Shown in pieces: positions 44,883 through 56,818 of a stretch of 64,000 nt of DNA (within the stretch, counting starts at the first letter, position 1; every line of letters begins with the position of its first letter). The notes beneath the pieces were generated by a model. It had not been told where the DNA came from, made no database searches, and was given only the letters and a program-made list of their open reading frames with translations. The stretch comes from Pholiota molesta (taxonomy: Eukaryota > Basidiomycota > Agaricomycetes > Agaricales > Strophariaceae). The position numbers and the translations under genes were made by a program. Location: the NCBI GenBank assembly GCA_014925825.1, contig JACGCK010000147.1, forward strand, positions 49,252-113,251. The letters run 5' to 3'.

Positions 44883-45623
44883 TTACTGCGGTAAACCACA
44901 GCACCTTCGTGCGCGCGTAAGGACGAAGGGTGAACGGCTTGGAGGTTCTTACGGCAGAGCTTGAGCCCATCCTGCCTTTATATCAGTCGTCAGTCTCTTT
45001 ACAGAACAAAGACAAAGGACTAGAAGGCTTACCCGTCAAGAGCCATCGTTGCTAGGTACCAACAATAAGTCCTGCCGCAATGCAGCTAGCCAATACCTAG
45101 CAATTCCCAAATGACAGAGTTACATCGGAAGACCAAAGTACCTCAAATCAATAGTTGCATTGGCAAGCCAATACACCTAGGGGAGAGCATGATAGAGCGG
45201 AGGCGATGGTTGGCACCATGGATTCAAGATTGGTTGTGGGACTTGAAGACGCTTCACGCGACTGATGGCACACGTGGTAGTGTCACATAGCGTGACGTTA
45301 CCTCATGGCTGGGGTAGGGTTGGACCGAAGACGGACACCCTTGTCCTGCCTCACAGTGTTACGGTTTACCGTAACAATGTGTTCATGGCCGTAGTTGGCA
45401 CAATGCAGTATTGTCCTGTCTCACAGTGTAACGGTTTACCGTAGCAATGTGTTCATGGCCGTACTTGGCCCGTACTTGGCACAGTGATGGATTTCTGTCG
45501 GTACACCATGGTATGTCCCTCTAAGTTGAAAAGGTACATCGCTCATTCGTTACACTATTTCAACGTCAGGATTTGGTTCACAATGCACTCTTTTCCACCA
45601 ACAGTGTTATGGTTTACCATAGC
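44883..45623. promoter_or_regulatory. Palindrome cluster A, transposase 5' side
   Basis: Four copies of a palindrome lie between the transposase start and the 3' end of the coiled-coil gene: TTACTGCGGTAAACCACAGC (44883), GTTACGGTTTACCGTAAC (45358-45375, perfect 8-bp arms), GTAACGGTTTACCGTAGC (45428-45445) and GTTATGGTTTACCATAGC (45606-45623). The first touches the presumed transposase promoter. Likely protein-binding sites; the binding protein is unknown. Confidence 0.6.
45341..45480 (+). repeat. 70-bp tandem repeat, two copies, each with the palindrome
   Basis: TTGTCCTGYCTCACAGTGT, the palindrome and CAATGTGTTCATGGCCGTA recur with a period of exactly 70 bp (45341 and 45411). Confidence 0.75.
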
Positions 45624-45737
45624 AATGTATGCTCTCAATCATACAGAGAATCGCTCGATGCTTATTGGGCATTCTACTACGGCATTTGGATATCTTCCTA
45701 CGTCTGGAATCAGGATGTGGTCATGTAGACTATGTAT

Positions 45738-48495
45738 TTACGACGAGGTATGTTCAATTTCTGGAAGATCATCCTCGGGTTGTGGATCTAGAGCCCTAAT
45801 TTCTCGGTTATTCAGGCCTGCGTAATAAATCCTGTCGTAGTAGTTCTCCGGGCATCCCAGGCTAGGATCTCGTTTGCTGATAGTGGTCTGTCTGTTTGTG
45901 AGCCGTCGTCTCTCTCGAGGAGGGTTTCCCGGGCGAGCACATCCTGTCGAACCGGTTGCGTTGCGATCCTGGTCGATGAAAATCAACAATCTTTGAACTT
46001 CTTCACTGCGCCATGCTCTCCTCTTGACGATATACACGGTACGTTTCCCTTCTACCTCGCTTTCATCTGAGCTCATGCCGGACGGTCCCATCCTTTCCAC
46101 CATTTCATAGAGTGCCTTCCATCCTTCATGAATCGTCCCATCTCGATTCCTCAAATTACCACCAGCAATCTCTCGCCGGTCGTCATACAACTATAATCCA
46201 TCAGGCTCAAAAGCTGTCAAATGCACATGGAAGAACACTTACTGTCGATCTCCGGGTATTTGCTCTCGATCGCTTCAGTACCTTGCTCTCCGCGGCAATT
46301 CTCTCCTCTTCACTCTTTGTCTTGGACTTCCTCCATAAACGTCCCAGGCGGTTCAGACGCTCCATAAAATGCAACTCGGCGTCCATTTTCTGAGTGTCCG
46401 TGAAGGAAATGCCGAGTTTTTCTTCATAGTAGTCGACAAACTTCTCGCAAAGACGATCGTTCCAAGTGCTGAATCCTCCTTTCAAGAAATATGGACGCAT
46501 GGGGCACAAGGCAGGATCGTTTAAACCCCCGTCTCGATGTCGATAGACTTCCTCCTCAGTTGCAGATTCCTTGTTAATAATATGGTCGTCTTTGTTAATT
46601 CCCAGCAACTCGTTCATTGCGTGTCGCACTCCAGTCTAATGACCTTAAGTAAATCGGCTTCTCTGCAAAATCATCACATACCTTTCGCGCAGCTCCTACG
46701 TGATCGAAGCCTTTCAGTGCCGTTTTGCGAAACACACCTGCCATTGTTTTGGTCCTCTTTCGCGGCGATTCAGAAGTCGTATTAGCACTTGGTGCCGCAT
46801 CTTGCCCATAATAGGTCGCGAGACCATTCGTCCATGATTGGCTAGTCCTGGTGCGGAAACGATTAATCTCGGTCGGCCGCGACGAAGGCCGTTGCGGAAC
46901 CGTATTTGAAAGTCTTTCGGCGTCAACCGCTGAGTGGCCGCCTCCTCGAGGCGGAACAAATTGAGTTGGCGGAGGAACCTTGAGACGATAATGTGAGTCC
47001 TTAGGAGTAAATGTGGGATCAAATTACTTACATATGACGTGTCTTGAACAGTGCTCGCCCTCGCCCTCGCCCTCGCCCTCTTTCTAACTTCTTCGCTGTC
47101 GCTGTCGATTTCGGAGGGTTCAGGAGTCTCCGACGCACCCCGTTCCATTGCAGCATTAACTGCCTCCATGTCTTCGTCTTCTTCCCGACCCTCGTCGTCT
47201 TCGTCGTCGCCGTCATCTCCATCGTATTCTCCACCTCTAATAGGAGCTTTGCCTTTCGTTTGGCTATTTGAAGGCCCAGGTGAAGCGAGGCGCTGAGGTG
47301 ACCGTGGATTCTGAAACATCGGTGGTTGGATGTGGCCTTGATGGTCTCCAGGCGCGGTTTCTGGAGTGCTGGCCTGCCATGGAGTTGCGATGAATGCAAG
47401 GGATGGGGTGTTCGAGGTATTGATAACTGCGCGTTCATCGTAGAGATCCATTGGGTTGGGCTCATCCTGAGCTCGTATCTCACCTGGAGGAGGAACTCGG
47501 ACCACTCTCTCCTCTGTGGAATTTATCCCCTCGATCTTTGCCATCATCGCCTCCATCATCGCCTGCATCTTTGTCGAATTTTGCGTCAGCTGGCGGATTT
47601 GTTCAGCAGCTTCATTCCGAGTTCTTTCTACCTCTTTTTCAAGATCCTCCGCACGTTTCAAGGCCTTTGCAAGTTGGTCGCCGAGTCGGGCCTCTTCTTC
47701 TTTGCGTTGTTTTTCGGCTGCCATACGTTGAACCTGCTCCTCTGCACGTTGGGCCTCCGCGAGTTTGCGTTTATTGGACTCCTCTTTCGCCCATTGATCG
47801 GCCTCCTGCAGAGTCCTTTCCACTCCTCTTTGGCGTTCCTCCATTTCCTTTTGCTTTTTTTCGAATTCTGCATGTTTTTGCTCGAACTGCTTCGCCACGA
47901 CTTCTTCTATCCCCAACTGTCGCGAAATGTTATCAGTTTCAACATTTAGATACACTGAACACATTGAGCTTACCGAAGGCTGCCTTACAATGCGAACCCG
48001 GGAAGGTTCGCCCCCCGAACGACGCCTCTTTCTGGTATGAGTTGGTGGTATGATTTCGGCAGCAGGCAGCAATGGTAGAAGTTGGTCAGTCGAAGAAGCC
48101 GACACCGCATTGAAGTCGAACTGGGCAAAACGTTGCCTTGTTTGAGGAGCTTCATCCGAATTCGTTGGATTTTCCACCTGGGATACAGGAAGATTCTCGT
48201 CCGCCTGGAGCACTTCATCCGAAGTTACCGGGTTTTGTGTTTGAGATATGGAAGGACTGCTCGGGGGGTGCAACTGCTCTCCAGAGGGAAGCGAGGCAAG
48301 CGGTTGTGGCCCCAGGATGGCTGCATTGTCCTCTGTGTACAGATCCATGTTAGAGTGTGGAGAGGCGGGGCGAGATAAGGACTCGGAAGCACTGGCAGTC
48401 CTGCTGCGTGTTTCTAAGTTGTTCATCTCGATGTCGGGGTTGGTCATGTTGGGGTCGGTTGCTGGAAGGAAAGATTTGAGGAGATTGAGGGCCAT
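45738..48495 (-). CDS. Element-encoded coiled-coil protein, 849 aa, five exons
   Basis: All joins are phase 0: 48495-47974, 47916-47032, 46978-46682, 46635-46243 and 46190-45738. The introns are 46-57 bp with GTAAG/GTATG donors. The N-terminus is Ser/Pro-rich with a basic cluster TRKRRRSGG (residues 154-162), a likely nuclear signal. A long charged coiled coil (EKKQKEMEERQRGVE onward) occupies about residues 185-310. An acidic stretch (GDDGDDEDDEGREEDEDME) and an Arg/Ala-rich stretch follow. The C-terminal exons hold an ordered domain (RKTALKGFDHVGAARKTGVR, PYFLKGGFSTWNDRLCEKF) and end PENYYDRIYY...EHTSS. I know this C-terminal pattern from repetitive basidiomycete proteins of unknown function. 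It lies next to and in the same direction as the transposase, as second proteins of CACTA elements often do; a DNA-binding helper role is inference. No frameshift seen. Confidence 0.75.
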
Positions 48496-48792
48496 TGGAA
48501 TATCTGGCGCGATTTCTTGAATGCAGCATTATAATACGGCGCCGCCTATTATCTTTGCTGCCTATAATGTTGCTATGGCTGCTGTGGCTTCCTTACGATA
48601 GGATACAACATTACAGCGCCTTTTGTTAACCCCAGACCCATTGTTCTTGCGCGCTCCACCCTTCATGGATTCTCTTCTCAACGGTGCATAGTCAAGGTGT
48701 CTATTGTGATTCAGTTGTATATATATCAGAATGACTGACGTTGTTCATTAGAAATCCCCCATTTTCAAGTTCCAATCCTTACTCTCATAACC

Positions 48793-49311
48793 ATGCCTTC
48801 GAGTCGTAGCCAACCTTCCCTTTCTCAAACGGTACGTTGAAACCTGAGATTAGTGATGGTTCCTATCGCATTCTGACCCACTTATTAGGAAAATTCTACA
48901 ATCTGGGTTCGCGCGCGAGTTTACTCGAGCAATAAGGCACGCCCGAGCTGGAAAGTTGTCCCGACTCAAGTCTCTCCTAAGCGCGGACGCAGAGGCCGCA
49001 AATTCTCATCTCGATATCCATGGGTTGAAAGCCTATTTGATCATCGATATATCCAACCCCATCTACACGACGCGAAAATCACAGTGCACCAAGACGGCAA
49101 GAAGCACAACTTCATTGTCTTTTGTCAGAACCATTGCCACCTTCCGTTGAACGCCGCAGTCGCCGGCCACTGGCGGGGCGACATCGTTGCGATGAAGATA
49201 GGAGCTAAGCAGAATGATTACATCAACATGCCTTCTCAAGATGCTCAAAGGATTGATGAGGCGATCAACAGGTTTGTCATTGGGCATTTATTGTCTGAGG
49301 CCCAATTCTAA
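48793..49311 (+). CDS. Element-encoded 153-aa protein, two exons
   Basis: Exon 1 (48793-48831) encodes MPSSRSQPSLSQT. A 57-bp intron (GTACGT...TTAG) precedes exon 2 (48889-49311). Exon 2 is open and encodes ENSTIWVRARVYSSNKARP, a basic patch KRGRRGRKFSS, and a region VHQDGKKHNFIVFCQNHCHL followed by WRGDIVAMKIGAKQNDYI. The latter resembles a small protein family expanded in mushroom genomes with no known function. Divergent from the coiled-coil gene, the two starts are about 300 bp apart. Intact; confidence is in the gene model, not in a function. Confidence 0.65.
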
Positions 49312-50077
49312 TGCCATTTTCTGCTCAGATTCGTCCTGCGAGTCAGGCAGAGAACCCCATTTCGATTCCCGAAGGACCTTGTGTTTCATATCTAAGAAGC
49401 ACGCTTACCCCGCTTACCCTAAGTAGTTCCTTGTGATACCTCTGAGAGGCAATCGATACCCCATATACCCCCGTAATGATAGATAGCAATCGTACTTCTG
49501 TATTTTCATGTATCAAATCAAAGTGTTCTCAAACCTCAAACACTTGCCAAGCTTTGCCTCCTCTGAGATTATTGTTAGGTACTGATTCTACTACTGAACC
49601 AATCATCGCCTCCTTCAGTGGACGCGTCACTAATCAAATCATCGCCTTCCTTCGGTGAATGTTGGGTGGATGCGTCATAGTTGCACTCTTTCTGTCTATT
49701 TGTACATATTATATCCAGATGCTCAACGCGCGATGCACCAGTGAACGGAATTCAACTTCAGCTTTCGTTCATGATCATCGATCATCAGTGCCATGGCTTG
49801 CCAGGGTAATGATTTTCATGGTATTTAGAGTCTAGGACAACGATGTTCTCAGACCCTGTCAGTGCTATGGCTTGTCCATGGTAATGATTTTTTATGTTCT
49901 CGGTCACATATGCTGGTCTCATTGCCGCATCACCATACAACGCGCTGTAAGCCCTCCTCAGCAAGGCAGCTTACCTCGGAATTCAAAGCCATATCACCGA
50001 TTGTTTAAACATGCCAATCAATAAACAGGGTATGTATTTCAATGTCCATGAGCGGTATCTACTAACTTGCACGATCT
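49312..50077. other. Intergenic inside the element with an imperfect repeat
   Basis: A degenerate 45-bp direct repeat occurs at about 49786 and 49860 (CAGTGCYATGGCTTG...GGTAATGATTTT). It looks like a decayed version of the element's palindrome (TGCTATGG...CCATGGTAAT). No gene. Confidence 0.4.
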
Positions 50078-51735
50078 CTAAGCATTACGCCCAATAGTGA
50101 ACTTCACTTTTGGCCACAGATTCGCCAGTCCCATCCCTACATTTCCACTGACCAGGAGGATAGAAAGAATATTCAGGACTACGAGTAGGACAACTGCGAT
50201 CCAAGTCCATCCGTAGCTCTGACGGTCCGTCTGAAATCCTTTGATCTAGAAATCCCCTGGTGAGTTTTGTTTCATCGTGGTATGAACTCAAAGTTACCTT
50301 CTTCTCCCATATGTAGATGGTCGACTTTCTGTCACTTGACCCACTTGCAATCAGATGTTCCTTCCCAGTGAAGCATGCCTGTGAGTGTATTAGCAAAGTT
50401 CTAGTTTTTGTTTATAAAATCTAACTCACATCAACCGTTTGTATCATTGTCTTTTTCCCTCCGTGTTTCAACTTCTGCAAGCATTGTGAAGTTTCCAGCG
50501 AGAAGATGTGAATGATGCCATGATCACTTCCACAGGCAATCGCGGTTTCGTTTTCCAGAAATGTGGCTTCGAATATATGACAAGTCTGTCGTGGGATGGT
50601 AAATACGTCTGAGGGAGAGCTATGGGGGTATGAATAAATGTCGAAACCCTTTGCTAGGTTGTCTATTAGAACCCATTTCTCGTCAGCACTGATGGCGACA
50701 TTTCCTCTATTAAATATCATATCAGTACTTATATCATGCAGATATGGTCAAGATTACTCACATGCCTGACTTCAAGACTTTGCTCCAGCTCTCCGCCCCT
50801 GCTACAGCAGTTAAATGTAACCTACAGAAAGTAAGAATATTTCATACACAAAGCTATCATTACTTACATTATTCCAGATTCTAGACCGAAGACGAGAATG
50901 TTTTCGCCCTTTGTTATGAACCGAACGCTTCGAGGAATGACCGGCATTCCCTGTGCAAGGTCATTGATGTTTTTGGACCACATGGTAATGAGTGTCCCTT
51001 CCGATAGCTTTTAGCAAAAATGGTGCGACGAGAAAAAATATCTCACCATTTTTTTCAATCTGTACCACCTTGATCCTTCCGCTGTGGCCAGAAATAACGA
51101 GGCGGTTGCGACTATAATCCATGCTTTCGACGGGCTCATTGAACGGAAGCATGCCCGTGTTCGACAGCTCGTGGAATTTCTCCTTGGCACAGGTCAGAGG
51201 GCAATCTTCACGTTCGCTGAGAGAGATGCTTACTTCATCCTTTTTTGTCGATAAAGGAGGATTAATCCACGTCCAGTCCCAAAGCAAATTGTTCCCTCCC
51301 CGTAGAAAATCCAGTCAACCATGCAATGGTGGTAACCTGCCCCCATCTCTCTAATTGGTCGCTGATAAGCTGGTGGAGCTTGTTCCGTTCTACGTCCCAC
51401 ACACGCAGCACTTCATCGTCACCTTTAAAATATCAGAAGATTACCCCTCATCAATAGACATACAGTAGCTTACCTCCACTAGCGAGGTATTTCCCGTCTT
51501 CGTTGAAAGAGAGTGAGTTGATGGGGCCAGATGCAGGGAGCTGAGCGCGAACATGGTATTCCTATCATGTATTTATTTTTAGTAGGGATGATTGATCAAG
51601 TGCTTTCGACCTTACACTTCTGGCAGAATGTCCGAATAGAAAGGCCATTGAATAGCGTGATATCAGGATAGATGGGCGTTGACGCGACTAGGTGGATAAG
51701 AGGATTTTAAAGAGGCACAGATAGATGCAAATAGC
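50078..51735 (-). CDS. Element-encoded WD40-repeat protein with C-terminal membrane anchor
   Basis: Several exons on the minus strand encode WD-type blades: INSLSFNEDGKYLASG joined over an intron to DDEVLRVWDVERNKLHQL, then VESMDYSRNRLVISGHSGRI, GNVAISADEKWVLIDNLAKG, CGSDHGIIHIFSLETSQCLQ and HLIASGSSDRKSTIYIWEKK. The last exon (50245-50078, after a 50-bp-class intron) encodes GWTWIAVVLLVVLNILSILL, a clear membrane helix, and a short tail. WD40 plus a C-terminal anchor is a layout known from uncharacterised basidiomycete proteins. The start codon is uncertain; the upstream block with IYPDITLFNGLSIRTFC ends near 51735. A WD40 protein is not a normal transposon component and counts as cargo. Confidence 0.7.
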
Positions 51736-51984
51736 GAGACGACTTAGGATTCTAGGACGCATTTCATCGCGCCTTTAAGAAGTTACACACAATTAAATCT
51801 GCCTTAGCGACGATATTGTCCGGGGTCACGTAGAAACCTTACCAAACGAAGGGAGAAGGGAGTCTTAATGAAAGAACATGTCAAAAGAAACAAAAAACTT
51901 GGATACACTGATAACAATAAGTGCATGTATATATATATATCTATGAGATGCTCTAGTTGAGACCCTAGACCGAAATCCAAACCA

Positions 51985-52814
51985 ATGGCTTCGCCCATCA
52001 AGTCCCATCTTCCTTTGATTAGTACGCGAATTGAATTCAAGTACGACACACTTCCTGTTCCTCCACACATTACTGCAAGACGCGATTTCACCGCTTCTCT
52101 CCGCAAACATTTTCGCCAAATGTCCGCACCCTACACGCAAAAGCCGATTTCTATGCGATCCGTCAGATTCCGGGACCGGTCTAATTCGCCAGTATCTTTC
52201 CCAATCGTAAAGGGCGGCCGCGAAGGTCCCTCCATCCAAGCAGCGCGGGATACCTTTATAATTCCTCCAAAATCAGCCATGTTACACGATCGATCAGATT
52301 CACCACTTACTGATATTTCAGATGAAGCCAGCGAGGCTGAAGATGGCGATGTCGCACGAGCCCCAATTCCAAAACCAATTGGTGAAGCTGGAAGAGCCCA
52401 TAGCGGAGGATACAACTTGCAGACTGCGTTGGGATGGGATGAGAAGCGGTTCAAAGCTTTCCAGAAACTTGTCAATGACAAGATAGAGGCAAAATTGGAA
52501 CCCGATGTTTGTTTCAGCAAGCAGAACGCCGCGATCATGGAAGAAGTGATGCAATCAGTGAGTCTGGACTACAGATACCTGAAGGGATGTACTAACATTA
52601 CTCCTAGACATCCAAGGCTTTCAAGATTGACGGCCAATATGTGAAGGACTGGCCAGTTCGAGATGCATTCAAGCTGCATTTAAAATACTCGTCTGAGTAT
52701 GCAAAGAAGAAGTCAGAGAGACGAGCGACAGTTGGGGTAAAAAAGGCAAGATTTGATGGTTTTGGACGCGAGTACGAGAAGCTTACGGTTTCTGAAAGGC
52801 CGCTTCAGTTCTGA
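51985..52814 (+). CDS. Element-encoded 259-aa protein, two exons
   Basis: Exon 1 is 51985-52557 (191 codons), the 50-bp intron starts GTGAGT and ends CTAG, and exon 2 is 52608-52814. The N-terminal half is basic and Ser/Pro-rich with acidic SDSPLTDISDEASEAEDGD. The C-terminal half is predicted helical: ALGWDEKRFKAFQKLVNDKI, DWPVRDAFKLHLKYSSEYAK and an ending YEKLTVSERPLQF. This C-terminal pattern (TSKAFKIDGQYVKDWPVRD) is one I associate with repetitive mushroom proteins of unknown function, often fused or next to similar cargo. The gene is intact, starts about 250 bp from the WD40 gene and is divergent from it. Confidence 0.7.
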
Positions 52815-52996
52815 ACACTCGTAACTCGGCAAGTGTTGCGTGAACGTCGTGCGCTATGGAATTGGAGCGTAGTTGGACATTTATGATATCTTTTTGCCGA
52901 ATGAGGTTTCTGAATAGATTGGACTAAGTGAGCGAGACGCCGCGTTTGGCGTTGGGACTTGCCTACCGTCTCGTTATTGTAGAGGAGAATGTACCA

Positions 52997-53466
52997 TTAC
53001 TACGGTAAACCATAGCACTAGTAAGACAGTAGATTGCATTCACTTTGGCGGCCAGTCGTTCAGAGGAGACGTCGGAATCATTACCGTATGAGCGAATACA
53101 CCATTACTACGGTATACCATAGCACCGGCATGTAGTCGAAGTCTTTATTGTTGAGGAGGCTATATCCGATGAACCATAGCAATGAGGGGGCCCAAACATT
53201 ACTATGGTAAACCATAGCACTGTGTGGGAGGCGTTGATGAAGTTGGAGACGCGGCTTATTGTGATGTACCATTTCAGCGTGTCACATGACACACTGATCA
53301 ATGAATTCAAGCGCCGACCTGACGCGCTTGTTCAAGTTGTTGCAGAAGTTAATTCTCTCTCATCGAGCAATTCATCTTCGCACTGGTTGTGTGGTTTACC
53401 GCACTAACAGTTATTCATTCAGCCTCTATAAGCCTCTCTTACTGGTAGTGTGGTTTACCGCACTAA
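52997..53466. promoter_or_regulatory. Palindrome cluster B
   Basis: Five copies of the same palindrome class lie between the 259-aa gene and the large split gene: TACTACGGTAAACCATAGCA (about 52998), TACTACGGTATACCATAGCA (about 53105), TACTATGGTAAACCATAGCA (about 53200), GTGTGGTTTACCGCACTAAC (about 53388) and TAGTGTGGTTTACCGCACTA (about 53447). A half copy (GAACCATAGCAATG) lies at 53171. The spacing is irregular (50-180 bp). Confidence 0.6.
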
Positions 53467-53760
53467 CAGACATCTGTCAGGCTTCTTGAACTTCGTCAGG
53501 CCTCTTAAAATTTCACTCCTATCCTGGCAATCCGCTTGGTGGAATTTCTCTAGATCTTATAGCGGGTGTACAGGCTTCCGTTTCTTGCTCCTTCGTAAGC
53601 AGTTTTATTTTCTTTGGTTTATCATATACTCACCTCTGTTTCTCAGTTTGTGAATACCGTCTTTTCATATTGTGCCTTCGTCGTTTTGGATCGTGCCCTT
53701 CTTCCTAGGTAAATACTCAATGTCCCCTCCGACCAGATGATGTACTTATTTCTCTCAGCC

Positions 53761-56669
53761 ATGCCAACTTCTCGAACGGAAAATATCAACTTCACCAAAG
53801 GCCATGCATTCTCCATGAAGGCGTCTTTACTATTCGCCGAACTCCAAACGATCGATCATCGTACGCGAGTCCCCTCGGATCCCTTCGTCACCAAAAAGAA
53901 GGTGTTGCTGAACGTTGACATGTTCACGCAGCCTTGCTGGTGGACGCCTTCTTGGGGTTGGATGAGCTTCATCCCTTTGGCTCCTTCCTTTACGTCTACC
54001 CCTTCGAACCATTTTGCTGGATGCCCCGCATTGAAGAAACATGCTATGGGTCAAGGGATCGATGGCACTGAAACTCGGGAAACTCGCTTCAAAATGGCAG
54101 ATGGATATCAGAAATGGAAAGCCCGAGAGCAGCAAGTGTAGAAGCGGCAAATAAAATTCGTTAATTCATGGAATAACCCATGGATATCGGCCAATTTCCC
54201 TCCAACCCCTTCCGATTTCCACTACGACTGCCCTCACAGAAGCTTGGTGTGCCCGACGAATGATAACCTTGGCTAGGGACTGGTTCGCTATCTGGATGGC
54301 GTACTGGGCTCTAATCGCGCAAGCTTCGAAGTTACCAATGAAGAATGTCCCGAAACCGCCTGCTGGATTTCCGGTTGAACTACCTCCGTGGTATTGGCTT
54401 CTAAATACGACTATGGGCTATAGTCCTTCCTGGCTCGATGGCCTGCTCTCATCCAGTGTTGTCGACCCCGAATGTGCTCGTACTGGCGTGATATATCGGT
54501 TATCAGACAGAGACCGCGACCGCCCTCTTCCCATCTTTTCCTCGATCATAACGTCCCCATCTGGTTCCCTTGACGTCTGTCGAAGAATACGCAGTCAAAC
54601 ACAACCCGAGTCTCCTTCCGTTCGCCCCTCCCTCATCCTGCTCCAAAAAGCCCTGACGTTAATCTTCCGCACGCCCAATCTCTCCTTGCCTGAGTTGATC
54701 GCAAAGTATTTCTGCAAGCCCAGCGATACCGCCTTTGGCATCCGCCCTCGATGTCTTATCCTGTAGAGATGCCGCATCAGTTGTTCGCAAATATGTGACT
54801 GAGCACTTCAGGACTTCGGAACAACGAGCCCCAGTTACTAAGGCACAAATTGACGACCTTATCTCAACAACGATCAAGGAGAGGCAATATGCCGCGGAGG
54901 TGGCAATCTCGCTTCCTCAGCAAAGTTATGCTCGAAGGATAGATGCTGACGAGGTGGGCATGTTCGTACACACCCAAACGACTTATCTCGGCAAGAGAAC
55001 GACGCCAGCGGGAGGTAATCGAATCACAGCAAGATGTACAGCGCCGTCGATCGCGAGAGCAAAAACCTCCAACGAAAAACACGACCATGTACGAGTGGAT
55101 TAAGCATGCTCTACCTGGAGGCCAGGATGTCTTCGTCAGATGCGCGTTAGTAAGGCGAACCAATCTAGCACTACTCGATGTACGCAAGCGCGACCGGATC
55201 TACAATGCCATGTCTAACGAATGGGACTTCTCCGAGGAGTCAGTCGCCCTATCTCAATTCCTGGCTCTCGCGATGATGCTCACCGAAGCGACGACGAAAA
55301 CGACCGCGACGGCGACGACGACGATTACTTTTACAACAACGATGACTACGACGATCGTATCACTTATCATTCGCCTCAGTGGTCTCGGTCTCGCAAACAA
55401 CGTCGAACAATCATGAAGATCCCCTAGATCAAGTCATCGAGTATTCTCCCTCGAGAATTCCGTGGTCGTGCGATGTGCTGGAGACGATGGCTCGGGTTTA
55501 TGGCTATGTCCCTGTTTTGAAAGCCTGCGACATGCAGCGTCCCCAGTGCGGCAAATTGGCAAGAGTTGCTAAAAGCTGTGGGCTTCATCAGCAACCTGCC
55601 CGCCCTCGCCATCGACGAGGATAACCAATCCTCGATGTGGCATTTCTTCTCTTCCCATGACGCCAACAGGCGTCCGTCATTTGACTTCTATGACCTCGAG
55701 GAAGAAAACCGTGCAGCATTGAAGTTCATTGTGGATTTCAAGGAGATCCAGCGTCCTACCCAAGATCTGTTCATCTTTCAACCCCTCCTTCGGCCGCATG
55801 TGACTGGGTCTTAGGTGTTGATAATCCTTCAGCTGCGTTATATGTCATTCGCTATATTCTTGCGCATCGTACCATATCGACTTCAGCCTCTGGATCAACT
55901 ACAACGCCATTGACTATTGTCGGTGTTGCGGCTCATCTTCTGAACGAGGCATTCACTTTCGCACCCTTTTACCTCTCCCTTGCAGTTCACGAAGCTCTAC
56001 GATCAGCAAGGCCTACACACATCAATATTCCGAGACCTCGCACATCCATTTGACGTCAGCGATTTTGAAGAAGCCATGCTGCAGTGCAAATCATTGTTAT
56101 CCTCACCGCGTGGACGAGCTGCGATTCTAATGGGTGGGATAGTTGGGCGTATAGCAAAGGAGTATATCAGTGTCGATGCAGTGCTCCATGGCCCATCTAT
56201 AGAAATTACCACCCATCGTGTCGGTTATTTTGGCCCTAGTGCTGGTGGCGACAGACGATACTGTGATGATGAACTTACTGAACATGAGATTGCTGTATAT
56301 GCGGTACATACACAAATGTACACGGGTAGGTCTTCTACTTCTCAAAATTCATCTACGTATTCACTCTGTTCCGTTCAGTACTGTCGTTGGTCAAACGACT
56401 ATCAGATCATGGCTTCCACCTCCTTCTGCTTGGTGCAAGAATGGTGCTGGGTTTCGGTGGCTTGAATGGACAGATGCTCTGAGGCCTTCTTTGTACAGCT
56501 CCTTCAAGACATTCAAGCTGGTAAGGCTCGACCACTCTCCGTTGCTGATTGGCGTTCAAGGTTGCGAGGACTCAAATCTACTCGTGAACTTCTCAATTTT
56601 TCGAATGAGCAAGCTCGTCGTTCATGGATGAGCAGCTGCCTTACATGTCTCGTAAATTATGTTTCGTAA
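53761..56669 (+). CDS. Element-encoded large protein of an expanded mushroom family (split, frameshifted)
   Basis: Coding blocks follow each other on the plus strand: MPTSRTENINFTKGHAFSMK... (53761-54140), ARDWFAIWMAYWALIAQASK (from 54267) with WYWLLNTTMGYSPSWLDGLL, LASALDVLSCRDAASVVRKY (54735 on), PPTKNTTMYEWIK (55060-55100), ALKFIVDFKEIQRPTQDLFI (to 55814), NPSAALYVIRYILAHRTIS, SPRGRAAILMGGIVGRIA (about 56105), TTIRSWLPPPSAW and PLSVADWRSRLRG to the stop at 56669. Many members with this block order exist in Agaricomycete genomes and none has a known function, to my knowledge. Some joins are introns, but changes at about 54735 and 56465 look like single-base slips. The start could lie further upstream. 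Confidence 0.55.
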
Positions 56670-56818
56670 ATTACTTGCATCATATATCATCTTTCTGCAA
56701 ATACCTACATGTCACTTTCTTTTGTATATAGTACTGTTTTGGGAGAGGATGTAACATATACTACCTGCTATTATAGAATATAAAGATCACCTACTACTCC
56801 ATAAAAATTTCCCTTGGA

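Noticed and set aside
44868..44970. Upstream in-frame ATG of the transposase as the start
   Set aside because: The extra 34 codons overlap a copy of the element's palindrome and have no family pattern. The ATG before CICSEYGC is more plausible.
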